64,000 nt of DNA from a virus, in IMG/VR virus record IMGVR_UViG_3300005533_000009, positions 17,269-81,268 of that record; one strand, given 5' to 3'. The notes beneath the pieces were generated by a model. That model was given only the letters and a program-made list of their open reading frames with translations, did no database searches and had not been told where the DNA came from. Numbering within the stretch: the first letter of the stretch is position 1; the number at the start of each line of letters is the position of its first letter. Positions 26,011-34,900 of this stretch are shown one piece after another. Both the position numbers and the translations under genes were made by a program.

Positions 26011-26545
26011 TGCTTTTTACACATATTTGTGGCTGAGAGAAGATGGTACTCCTTACTACGTAGGAAAAGGTAAGGGAAATAGGGCATACTGGCGCAGACC
26101 TTCAGAAAAACTACAGCCTCCCACCAAAGACCGTATCATTGTGCAGGAATGGCCTTCCGAAGAAGACGCATTTGCTGCCGAAAAGTTTTTGATTGAGTAC
26201 TATGGAAGAAAAGACCAGAAACTAGGGTTATTGGTAAATTTCACTGACGGTGGAGACGGAGCTTCCGGTGCAGTTCGCACAGAAGAATTTAAAAAGAAAT
26301 TAAGAGAAGCCAACGTAGGAAAACAGATACCTGAAGAAGCAAAAGAGAAAATGCGTCAGGCCAAGATTGGTATTAAACACACCGAAACTTGGAAAGAAAA
26401 CCACCGTAAGATGATGATGGGTAGAAAACACTCTTCAGAGACTAGAAAAAAGATGTCCCAATGGCAAATTGGCAAAAAGCTTAGCGAAGAAACTAAGCAG
26501 AAAATAAGAGAGGCTGCATTACGCAGATTTAATAATGGTAATTGA
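26000..26545 (+). CDS. GIY-YIG homing endonuclease with NUMOD3 repeats
   Basis: 181 residues. Core FYTYLWLREDGTPYYVGKG, then RAYWRRPSEKL and FAAEKFLIEYYGRKD. The C-terminal 90 residues contain repeated 'HTETWKENHRKMMMGRKHSSETRKKM'-like NUMOD3 units for DNA binding. It overlaps both neighbours by 11 nt. Its first codons (MIIDAF) nearly match those of the downstream gene at 26535 (MVIDAF), which suggests that the insertion duplicated that start. Confidence 0.88.
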   Translation: MIIDAFYTYLWLREDGTPYYVGKGKGNRAYWRRPSEKLQPPTKDRIIVQEWPSEEDAFAAEKFLIEYYGRKDQKLGLLVNFTDGGDGASGAVRTEEFKKKLREANVGKQIPEEAKEKMRQAKIGIKHTETWKENHRKMMMGRKHSSETRKKMSQWQIGKKLSEETKQKIREAALRRFNNGN

Positions 26546-27440
26546 TGCCTTTCCTTTTTGTGACGAACTTGATATGTTAGAGCTTCGTTTGGGGCAGATG
26601 GATGAAGTTGTAGATCATTTTGTAATGATTGAAGTAGAACGAACCTATAAAGGTGATCCTAAGCCCCTTTATTACACTCAGAATAAAGAACGATTTGCTA
26701 AATGGAACCATAAGATTCATTGCATCACCCCTTATTTAGGAATGGCAGGGTCTTGGGAATTCGAGGTTATACAACGAAATGCACTCTTGGACACAATCAA
26801 AGCCCTTACCCCAGCCCTCGGGGACACCATTACGTTTTCAGATTGCGATGAGATACCCAACCCAGACGTGGTTAGAGTTCATACACCCATATTGGGTCTT
26901 AGAAACCTCAGACAGTATACATACTGGTATAACTATAACCGACTCTTCAACTATGGCGGCAGGGCTTGGTCAAGAGCTAGAATAGGCACTATAAAGGAAA
27001 TGTATGAACGAGGGCCAATGCACTTCAGGGGTGGTCCGCAAGATGACTTGGACCCAAACTTCCCTTCAATTGATAATGGAGGATGGCATGGTACGTACTT
27101 TGGTTCTTCCATTGAGCGAATCAGAAGAAAAGTACATTCGTTCTCTCATGACGACCTTGTACCCTTCATTGACTCAAGAACAGACAAACAGATAGCAGAG
27201 GATATTCACAATGGGATTTGTATTTATCATTTGCAGGGAGTTCCACAAGCTGAAGTGGTGGATACAAATGATCCTGTTCGTGTTCCTCCGTATTTTAGAC
27301 AGAATCTATCTCGTTTCGAGCTATTCACAGATAATTTTTTTGTTAATAAGTATCGTCATTTATTTGATAATCCAGAAACAGGAAAAATCACTTCAGTTAC
27401 AGAACCAGTAAAACCAAGACACTTTAGACCATTAGGATAA
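26535..27440 (+). CDS. GT17-like glycosyltransferase
   Basis: 301 residues. The N-terminus DAFPFCDELDMLELRLGQM, VDHFVMIEVERTYKGDPKPLYY matches family GT17 (beta-1,4-mannosyl-glycoprotein N-acetylglucosaminyltransferase-like). SDCDEIPNPDVV supplies the metal-binding acids and HFRGG...GGWHGTYFGS the acceptor side. The bacterial and phage members are thought to act on surface glycans; donor unknown here. Starts in the GIY-YIG gene and ends 8 nt before the next start. Confidence 0.75.
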   Translation: MVIDAFPFCDELDMLELRLGQMDEVVDHFVMIEVERTYKGDPKPLYYTQNKERFAKWNHKIHCITPYLGMAGSWEFEVIQRNALLDTIKALTPALGDTITFSDCDEIPNPDVVRVHTPILGLRNLRQYTYWYNYNRLFNYGGRAWSRARIGTIKEMYERGPMHFRGGPQDDLDPNFPSIDNGGWHGTYFGSSIERIRRKVHSFSHDDLVPFIDSRTDKQIAEDIHNGICIYHLQGVPQAEVVDTNDPVRVPPYFRQNLSRFELFTDNFFVNKYRHLFDNPETGKITSVTEPVKPRHFRPLG

Positions 27441-27448
27441 CGACTCAG

Positions 27449-28771
27449 ATGTATGATGCTCAGAGAATCAATTTAATAAACTCCTTATCGGAAGACCTTT
27501 CGCCTTACGTTCCGTTTACCAAAGAATTTATACCGGGACAAACCCAAGTATTGTACTCTGGGCCTTATTGGAATCAAAAAGAATTCCAGATGGCTATGCA
27601 AGCCCTGTTGATGGGTAAATGGATAACCTCTGGAGAATATGTAGCTCGATTCCAAAACGTATTTGCTCAGTATTTTGGAGTTAAATACGCTCACATGGTT
27701 AATTCAGGAAGTTCTGCTAACCTCGTAATGATTGCAGCCCTGAAGAAGCATTTCAACTGGCAAGATGGAGATGAGGTCATTGTTTCTCCGGTAGGGTTCC
27801 CTACAACGATTGCTCCTTTGATGCAGCATGGGCTGAAGCCTGTATTTGCTGATATCGAGTTAAACACTCTCAACTTCAACTTAGATCAAGTAGAAGCCAA
27901 GATAACACCCAAAACAAAAGCCATTATAGTCTCCCCTGTATTGGGTAATCCGCCCGATATGGATAGACTAAAGAGTATGGCAGAATACCATGGCATAAAG
28001 CTAATTGGAGATAATTGTGACAGTATCGGAACCAGATGGAATACACAGCATATTAACAAATACTATTTTTGCTGGTCATCATCTTTCTATCCCGCCCACC
28101 ACATATCAACTGGAGAAGGTGGAATGGTCTGCTGTGACGATAAAAGGTTCATTGATGAAGTCAGAAGTATTTCATGGTGGGGACGTGATTGCTACTGCGT
28201 GGGTGCCGCTAACCTGTTATCCTGTGGAACCTGCGGAAAACGATTTGATAAATGGCTAGAGAATGAAGACGCTGTTATCGACCATAAGTACGTATTTACC
28301 AACGTTGGTTATAATTTAAAGCCTCTGGATTTGCAGGGGGCCATCGGTCTAGCTCAGATGGAAAAAATGCCAGATATTGAGCGTAGACGTAGAGAGTATA
28401 AGACTAAGATTTCACAATTTTTTGCTGCTGATTTACCTGTTTCTACTTATGTTCGCATGGTAGAGACGTTACCACAAGCCGATCCTTGCTGGTTTGGTGT
28501 GCCTATATATTGCCACGAACAAGTAAGAAAAGAACGCTTTGTTGCTTTCCTAGAGGAAAACAAGATTCAGACCAGAAGTTATTTTGCTGGAAACATCTTA
28601 AAGCATCCGGCGTATAAACATCTAGACGACGCTGCTAAATATCCCAATGCGAATTTGGCGCTTACCAACGTGCTATTCATTGGGTGTGCTCCCCACTATA
28701 CTCCAGAAATCATCAAGTATATCGGAGAGAAAGTTAAGATGTGGGCAGAGTTGGAGGCTAAACGTGGATGA
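27449..28771 (+). CDS. RfbH-like sugar 3-dehydrase (DegT/DnrJ family)
   Basis: 440 residues, DegT/DnrJ/EryC1 fold: NSGSSANLVMIAAL, VIVSPVGFPTTIAP, LIGDNCDSIGT. At the cofactor position it reads SFYPAHHISTGEGG, with His where aminotransferases carry the PLP lysine. That is the hallmark of CDP-4-keto-6-deoxyglucose 3-dehydrase and ColD. A WGRDCYC...CGTCGKRF Cys cluster matches the [2Fe-2S] site of the RfbH type. It would remove the 3-hydroxyl of a 4-keto-6-deoxy sugar. The usual reductase partner is not seen in this window. The next gene is an SDR reductase, as in abequose or paratose loci. Confidence 0.82.
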   Translation: MYDAQRINLINSLSEDLSPYVPFTKEFIPGQTQVLYSGPYWNQKEFQMAMQALLMGKWITSGEYVARFQNVFAQYFGVKYAHMVNSGSSANLVMIAALKKHFNWQDGDEVIVSPVGFPTTIAPLMQHGLKPVFADIELNTLNFNLDQVEAKITPKTKAIIVSPVLGNPPDMDRLKSMAEYHGIKLIGDNCDSIGTRWNTQHINKYYFCWSSSFYPAHHISTGEGGMVCCDDKRFIDEVRSISWWGRDCYCVGAANLLSCGTCGKRFDKWLENEDAVIDHKYVFTNVGYNLKPLDLQGAIGLAQMEKMPDIERRRREYKTKISQFFAADLPVSTYVRMVETLPQADPCWFGVPIYCHEQVRKERFVAFLEENKIQTRSYFAGNILKHPAYKHLDDAAKYPNANLALTNVLFIGCAPHYTPEIIKYIGEKVKMWAELEAKRG

Positions 28772-29628
28772 CAAATCTAACAGTACTTGGTGGAAGAGGG
28801 TTTGTAGGTAGTACATATGTAAAAAAGTACTATGATCAAGCCGTTGGAAACATAGTAAGTATAAACGAACGAAATGATTTGAACGTGTACAGCAAGGACG
28901 TGTTGTATTTCATTAGCACTGTTCATAACTACAACGTTTTTGATAATCCAACATTAGACATAGAAACAAACCTTATAATACTTGTAAAAGTGCTGGAGAA
29001 CTGGAGAAAGCACCCAGATTCAAAAGATGGTGTGTTTAACTTTATAAGTTCATGGTTTGTATATGGTAAGCAAGAACATCCCCATGGAGTGAAAGAGGAC
29101 GCAATTTGCGACCCCAAAGGTTTTTACTCTATAACCAAGCGTTGTGCTGAACAACTCCTAATATCTTACTGCTCTACTCACAATCTTAAGTACAGAATAT
29201 TGAGATTAGGTAATGTGATTGGTGAGGGAGACAAAAAAGTTTCGGCTAGAAAGAACGCTCTTCAATACATGGTTAATCATATATTAGAAGGTAAGCCTGT
29301 CGAAGTGTATGGAGACGGTCACTTTCATCGAGACTTTATACACGTAGAAGACTGCGTAACCGCGATAGATTTAGTGATAAATAAAGGGAATGTAAACAGT
29401 ATTTATAACATAGGAAATGGCAAGATGTGGGATTTTATTACCATACTTTCCTACGTTAAAATCATGTCAAATTCTGGCAGTAAGATAGAGCACGTAGAAC
29501 CAAAAGAATTTCATAAGGCTGTACAGATACCAAGCTTTTACATGGATGTGTCTAAGCTAAAAGCACTAGGTTTTGAACCAAAGTACAAGTATGCCAAACT
29601 GTACGCCACTTTACTCAGAGAGGATTAG
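28768..29628 (+). CDS. SDR sugar reductase/epimerase (abequose/paratose synthase-like)
   Basis: 286 residues, ATGA overlap with the dehydrase gene. Rossmann motif VLGGRGFVGSTYV, SSWFVYGKQ, catalytic YSITKRCAEQ (Tyr and Lys), RLGNVIGEGD and the C-terminal HFHRDFIHVEDC. Extended SDR with a GxxGxxG start. Next to an RfbH-like enzyme this suggests reduction of the 4-keto group to give a 3,6-dideoxyhexose. Substrate is inferred from context only. Confidence 0.75.
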   Translation: MTNLTVLGGRGFVGSTYVKKYYDQAVGNIVSINERNDLNVYSKDVLYFISTVHNYNVFDNPTLDIETNLIILVKVLENWRKHPDSKDGVFNFISSWFVYGKQEHPHGVKEDAICDPKGFYSITKRCAEQLLISYCSTHNLKYRILRLGNVIGEGDKKVSARKNALQYMVNHILEGKPVEVYGDGHFHRDFIHVEDCVTAIDLVINKGNVNSIYNIGNGKMWDFITILSYVKIMSNSGSKIEHVEPKEFHKAVQIPSFYMDVSKLKALGFEPKYKYAKLYATLLRED

Positions 29629-29630
29629 CG

Positions 29631-30368
29631 TTGCGTACTTTGATAGCAGTAGTGTCTGCTCGTCATCGCAGTGAATGGAGAAAAGCTATAAGAGAAACTT
29701 GGTTGCCATTAGTACCGATAACCAAGGCTGAAGTTAAGTTCTTTGTAGGCTCTGGGGATTCTCCCATAGAACCTGATGTTGTAGAACTTGATTGTGATGA
29801 TTCTTACCAAGGGCTTCCAGAGAAGATACGGGAGATAACCCGATGGGCGCTTAAGAATCAGTTTGACTATATGCTCAAATGTGATGATGACGTTATATTA
29901 AGGCCGGAAGGCATTCTTTACAGTGGTTACGAAAACCACCTTTACTCAGGCAAGACTAACAGATATCCCACCACAGAACAGCCCTTTCCTGTAACCGTGG
30001 GATTCAACTATTGGCTACACAAAGATGCCATGAAGTTAGTGTCTGAGCATGAATTACCTCCCGAGTTAGGGCCGGGAGTGAAAGACAACGATGATGAGAA
30101 GTGGGTAGCAGGAATAATGCACGACCATGGCATTAAGCTACATCACGACCATCGTTATGAGATTTATGGTGGGGAATTACCTGAAAAGGAACCCACTATA
30201 TTGTACCGTCCTTTACGTCCACCGAAAGTCAATTCTGAACAAAATCGGGAAGCGTTTAGCTGGACAATTTTTTTGGAAGCAAACAGCGGTAATGGAATAC
30301 CTTTAGATATAAAGATAAAAGAATTCTACAAGGTGTTTAATAAACTTTATAATAATCCCCAAGCTTAG
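29631..30368 (+). CDS. GT31-like glycosyltransferase
   Basis: 245 residues, TTG start 2 nt after the previous stop. Clear paralogue of the gene at 19438: WRKAIRETWLPLV, VKFFVGSGD, DDSYQGLPEKIREITRWAL, YMLKCDDDVILR (intact DDD), GFNYWLHKDAMKL, NDDEKWVAGI, and LYRPLRPP near the end. Probably active. Last gene of the glycosylation cassette, followed by leader F and an endonuclease. Confidence 0.75.
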   Translation: MRTLIAVVSARHRSEWRKAIRETWLPLVPITKAEVKFFVGSGDSPIEPDVVELDCDDSYQGLPEKIREITRWALKNQFDYMLKCDDDVILRPEGILYSGYENHLYSGKTNRYPTTEQPFPVTVGFNYWLHKDAMKLVSEHELPPELGPGVKDNDDEKWVAGIMHDHGIKLHHDHRYEIYGGELPEKEPTILYRPLRPPKVNSEQNREAFSWTIFLEANSGNGIPLDIKIKEFYKVFNKLYNNPQA

Positions 30369-30433
30369 CGGCTTGGTGTTAGGGAGAGGTAGTGCTGACA
30401 CATTATCTCTCCCGCCTTTGTCAGAAGGAACAT
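30359..30433 (+). promoter_or_regulatory. Endonuclease leader F: hairpin plus SD-pairing pseudoknot
   Basis: Hairpin CCAAGC/GCTTGG has loop TTAGCG; its 5' arm overlaps the end of the transferase gene. Main stem GGGAGAGGTAGTG/CATTATCTCTCCC (13 pairs, two wobbles) surrounds loop CTGACA. The loop is complementary to TGTCAG (30419-30424), adjoining SD AGAAGGAA of the gene at 30434. Confidence 0.77.
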
Positions 30434-30910
30434 ATGAATCAAAATTACAATAAAACCCATTGTATTAGAAAGCATGAATTTACTGAAGAGAATACTTACG
30501 TATTTCCCAACGGTAAGCGTGCATGTAAAACTTGTAGGTTACTGTGGTATAAAAAGCACAGAGACGGTAACAAGGAAAAGCGTGCTATAAGCAAAAAGAA
30601 ATGGGATAATAACAATAAAACCCACACAAGAGAGTATCAACGAACAATAGAAAGAAAAAGAGTAGGTTGGACTAAAGAACTGTGGGATAGCACATTAAAA
30701 GAACAGAAAAGACGATGTGCTATTTGTAAACAATATCTAGAGTTGGAAGGTAAGGGTAAGAGAAGCGCAACAGCGGATCATATCCATGTCAATCCTCCGA
30801 TTCCTAGAGGTATTTTGTGTAGCCATTGTAATATGGGGTTGGGACTGTTTAAAGACAATCCCGCCATTTTAATAGAGGCAGCAAAATACGTCGAAAGACA
30901 CAAACCGTAA
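30434..30910 (+). CDS. Endonuclease VII-like homing endonuclease with N-terminal zinc finger
   Basis: 158 residues from ATG 30434, chosen by SD AAGGAA. The N-terminal finger HCIRKHEFTEENTY...CKTC is the same module that closes GIY-YIG proteins here. Basic linker helix, then nuclease core: CAICKQYL, ADHIHVNPP with catalytic His, RGILCSHCNMGLGLFKDNPAILIEAAKYV. Sits between the glycosylation cassette and a structural gene. Confidence 0.87.
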   Translation: MNQNYNKTHCIRKHEFTEENTYVFPNGKRACKTCRLLWYKKHRDGNKEKRAISKKKWDNNNKTHTREYQRTIERKRVGWTKELWDSTLKEQKRRCAICKQYLELEGKGKRSATADHIHVNPPIPRGILCSHCNMGLGLFKDNPAILIEAAKYVERHKP

Positions 30911-30959
30911 TTTAATTTACAGTATCCGGGGCAACATCTAGCCGGGGAAAGGAAAAACA

Positions 30960-31358
30960 ATGGCTTCAAATTTACCTTCAGTTACGTTTGCTGATTTATT
31001 TCCAACAGGCGTATCCATGGACTCTAAGACCATTACCATGTGGCAACAGCTACAAATTGGTGCTGGAGTTTATGCAGTAGGTGGAATTCCTGCTGGAGTA
31101 CAGAATTTGGCTGGACTTAAGACAATTGATTTCAGCACCTTCCTACAATCAACTGTAGTTAGCGAACTGACTGTACCTGCAACTGGAAGTACATATATTT
31201 ATCGTTATGTACCTTCCACTGATAAATTGCAGATTTTCCAGCAAACACTGTCAAATGGATCACAAACAGCATTTACGGAACTAACCGCATCTGCCGTGAT
31301 TCCATCCGGTGTTCTGAACGACACAATAGTCGGTGAGTTTATCTTCAACAGATTGTAA
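30960..31358 (+). CDS. Small structural-type protein (132 aa)
   Basis: Ser/Thr/Gly/Leu-rich with alternating strands (STYIYRYVPSTDKLQIFQQ; NDTIVGEFIFNRL). No family recognised. SD GGAAAGG lies 6 nt upstream. Flanked on both sides by endonuclease genes with leaders F and G, so it is an islanded member of the structural block. Virion role inferred from position. Confidence 0.5.
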   Translation: MASNLPSVTFADLFPTGVSMDSKTITMWQQLQIGAGVYAVGGIPAGVQNLAGLKTIDFSTFLQSTVVSELTVPATGSTYIYRYVPSTDKLQIFQQTLSNGSQTAFTELTASAVIPSGVLNDTIVGEFIFNRL

Positions 31359-31375
31359 GTTATAGAAAACAAAGA

Positions 31376-31452
31376 ACTTAGGAGTAATTACCCTGAGTAG
31401 AGTTGGGCGGTACTCATAATGCCGCCCTTCTCGCCTTTATGAGAGGAATTTT
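31376..31452 (+). promoter_or_regulatory. Endonuclease leader G: hairpin plus SD-pairing pseudoknot
   Basis: Hairpin ACTTAGG/CCTGAGT (31376-31398). Main stem GGGCGGTA/TGCCGCCC surrounds loop CTCATAA. The loop is complementary to TTATGAG (31437-31443), overlapping SD GAGAGGAA of the gene at 31453. The linker TTCTCGCCTT is nearly the same as in leader H. Confidence 0.77.
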
Positions 31453-31938
31453 ATGGGAAGAACAAGACAAACACATTGCAAGAGAGGGCATGAATTTACG
31501 GAAGAGAATACTTATGTAGCTCCTCCTAATAAACAGCATCCCTATGGATTAAAGCAATGTAGAATATGTCGTACATTAAGAAATCAGAAACGAAGAGAAG
31601 ACCCTGTTGAGCGTGCTAAGATTAATGCTCGTAGCATTCAGTGGGCTTTAGATAATCCTGAAATAGTAAGAAAGCGCAGTAGAGAACATACGTGGAAAGA
31701 ATCAGGTTGGTTACCTGAGATGATTGAAGACAAGTTAAAAGAGCAAGATAATAAATGCGCTATCTGTCTTAAGAAGTTTACTGAAGAAGATGGTCCTCAT
31801 GCCGACCATGCTCATACTACACCTCCTAAACCAAGAGGTTTATTATGTGGAAAATGCAATAGAGGTATAGGCATGTTTAACGACAACCCTTTGCTTTTGC
31901 AATGGGCATCTCAATACATCTTGAAATACTCAAGCTAG
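31453..31938 (+). CDS. Endonuclease VII-like homing endonuclease with N-terminal zinc finger
   Basis: 161 residues. N-terminal finger HCKRGHEFTEENTY...QCRIC, then a basic helical linker (RKRSREHTWKESGW). Nuclease core CAICLKKFTEEDGPHADHAHTTPP, RGLLCGKCNRGIGMFNDNP and a terminal helix. Closely related to the gene at 30434, only 0.5 kb away. Two members of one family flank a single small structural gene. Confidence 0.88.
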   Translation: MGRTRQTHCKRGHEFTEENTYVAPPNKQHPYGLKQCRICRTLRNQKRREDPVERAKINARSIQWALDNPEIVRKRSREHTWKESGWLPEMIEDKLKEQDNKCAICLKKFTEEDGPHADHAHTTPPKPRGLLCGKCNRGIGMFNDNPLLLQWASQYILKYSS

Positions 31939-31970
31939 AAGGTTTCGTCACCGAAGTCGTGACCTTCTTT
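31938..31970 (+). terminator. Hairpin before the large tail gene
   Basis: GAAGG...GTCAC/GTGAC...CTTC inverted repeat starts at the endonuclease stop and is followed by a short T-run (CTTTATAAATAT). Weak terminator or RNA-stability hairpin. Confidence 0.4.
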
Positions 31971-31989
31971 ATAAATATAGGAGGTTACT

Positions 31990-34900
31990 TTGGGCCACAA
32001 CTTACAACAACTAGGTACTGCCGCTCTAGATATGATGGGCGGAATGATTACCTTAGCTAAACCAGAAGATTTGCCAGAAGGTGCATCTCCCCGTTGTCAA
32101 GACGTAGATTTTGACATCGGTTCAGTTCACACACGTCCCGGCTTGCTGTCTGTTTATACTTACGCTACAACTTTTAACATTACTTCTGTAGTAATCACCT
32201 ATGGTACGGCCACTGTTACTTATACAAATTCAGCCGGAACTCAACCTGTAGTAAACGAGCAGTTGCTCCTACAGGGATTTACAGGTGCATTGATTTTTTT
32301 GAACGGCCAAACAGTTGTAGTAGAATCAGTAACCGCAACGTCATTTACATTTGCAATTACTAGTCAAGATGTTTCTTTAACTGTAGTATCGGGTGCAACC
32401 GCTATCTCACTGACTGGTCAGTTTGCTGGTCCTAACGTACCAACTTTAGCAACAGATATTTCCGGTGGGTCTGCTCCTTGGGTATCTCCTAATAGCATTC
32501 TGGGAAATACAAGCTATGCATCATCAGCTACAGGCAGTACCGTAACGGCTCCCGGCGTTCCCGGTGCAGCCGCTAACGTAGATTCGGTTAGACCTTGGAC
32601 AAGCCCTTCTAACGTGTTTTCTACCTCTTTATTTGCCACAGTGTCATTATCCGCTGGGCAAACGTCTACAGCCATCCTAGCCAACGGAGTAGGGTATGCA
32701 ATACCTTCTAATGCCTCCGTAAAGGGCATTTCCTTGGCTTTTAAGGCATCAACGACAGGGGTAGCTGGTTCTGGCTCGATTAATATTCAATTAGCCCAGA
32801 ACGGCTCTCCTATAGGCACTGCGATCAACGTACCAATAAGCAACACTCCTAATACCTATACCCAAGGGTCTTCAGCTTATCAATGGGGTACAAATTTAAC
32901 CCCGGATATAGTTAATGGCACTGCTTTTGGTATTTTATTGGATGCTCAGCAGGGTACCGGATCAGGGGCGTTCTCAGTAAATAGCTTAACTGTTACTGTG
33001 TATTATACCACTGCATCATCATCTGATGCATTGCAGGCACAACAATTTGTATTCGTAATCCCTTCAACCTCTGGTATTTCAGGTTTTGGAGTAAGCTTTC
33101 AAGCATATTCAACGACAAATACCTCAGTTACTGTTCAGATGTTAAAGGGTGGATTGCCCGTAGGTACTGCAAAGACGCAAGTTTTAACTACAGTCCCTAC
33201 CATCTATTCTCTTGGTGCTTCCAACGATTTATGGGGTAATACATGGCTATTCTCAGACGTAAACTCTAATCAGTTTGGTATACAAATCACAGCTTCAGGC
33301 ACAGGTACAACGTTTATAAATGACGTTGACATGCTAGTTTATATTACTCCTGCTCTAGTGAATTTTAATTGGATTAAAACCTACGAGCAAGATGATGGTG
33401 ATATAAACACATTGGCCTTAGATGCTTCAGGAATTATTTGGATAGAAGATGTAATCAACAATGAAGGTGCGTTGTCAGTAGCTTTAACAGGCATTCTACC
33501 TAATTCATATGCAAAAAGCAGTACGATGTTTGATAGAGAGTATATTTGCTTTTCTAATGAATTTATAGGAAGTGATAGACCTAGAGTGTTTGATGGTACT
33601 AGTTTCTTACCACTATCAATGTATGCTCCCGGTGGTCAGTTAAGTGTTCAAGCTTCATCATCTGGAACTACTTCTAACCTTAACTTAACATCCTATGCTG
33701 TAACTGGTGGAGTAGCCACTTTCCAGTACACAGGTACTGAACCTGTAGCTGGTACGGTATATGTTCTAACCAACATTATACCTTCCGCAGCAGGAAGTAC
33801 TACAGACACATTAATTAATAATAAGCCTTTCATCATTTTGAGTAGTGGGTTATCTCCTACTCAATTTGAAATTTCTGTACCAAGTCATGCTAATTTAGGC
33901 TCAACTCCTTTGGTAAGCACTGCGACCGCAGTACTTGCTCAGAATTTTTCTATTAGCAGCATTATACAGTCCTACAGATTCGTATCCCCTCCACCACCGC
34001 CAACTAACGCTGGAAGTGGAAGCTACGGTACTCCGGGTACAGCAGAAGGGCCAAATCCTAAAGGTAAATGGCAGCAGTTGTTACAGAGCGCAGGACCGGG
34101 AAGTTCTCAGCCGGGAAGCGTTGTAACAGTGTATTATGCCAATGCATCCGTTGGTGGAGTTGGTATTCCCGGCGATGATAACCTAGTTGAACAATTTAAT
34201 CAAGGAATTCCTACATACGTCTATATCACTGGTACAGGCACCTATAATGGTACTTGGCAGGTAACTAGCGTAGGTATTGGCATTCCTCCCGGTGGTGCTG
34301 GCGAAAGATACTTCTTTACATTCAACTTCACTAGCTCTACACACTTTGTTACAAATTCAACGACTGGCATGACTTATCAAAGATCATTGGCAGTTGTGAA
34401 TACAACCACAGGTATTGCTGATCTACAAGCTGGATCACAAGTAACCATCACAGGGGAAACTCCTGCTGGATGGAATGCTACTTGGACAGTGGTACAGCCA
34501 TTGAATAGCGGTAGTTTGAACATTACTAACGCTGCTGTAAGTGGTGACGGAAGCACTATTACATTCCAGTATAACGTGGCAACTGGTGTAGCACCTAAGG
34601 CAAGCGAAATTGTAAAGGTAACTAACGTACTTGTAAACTCTGGAACAGAACTAAATGGCACTTATGTCATTCAGACATCCACGAATACAAGTCCCGGTAG
34701 TTTTACAGTTATTGCTCCTGCTGGTGCAACGGCTGGTGAGAGTGTAACACAAACAAACGCTCAAGCCGTTGTATACGGTACACAGTTTTTGATTGATCCC
34801 GGCTCAACAACAGTGGGAACTACTACCAATCCTATTTATGGCAGTGGAACTACTGGTACTCTTAACGTTATCGGTGCAACTCCTAGTGGGGGCACACAGA

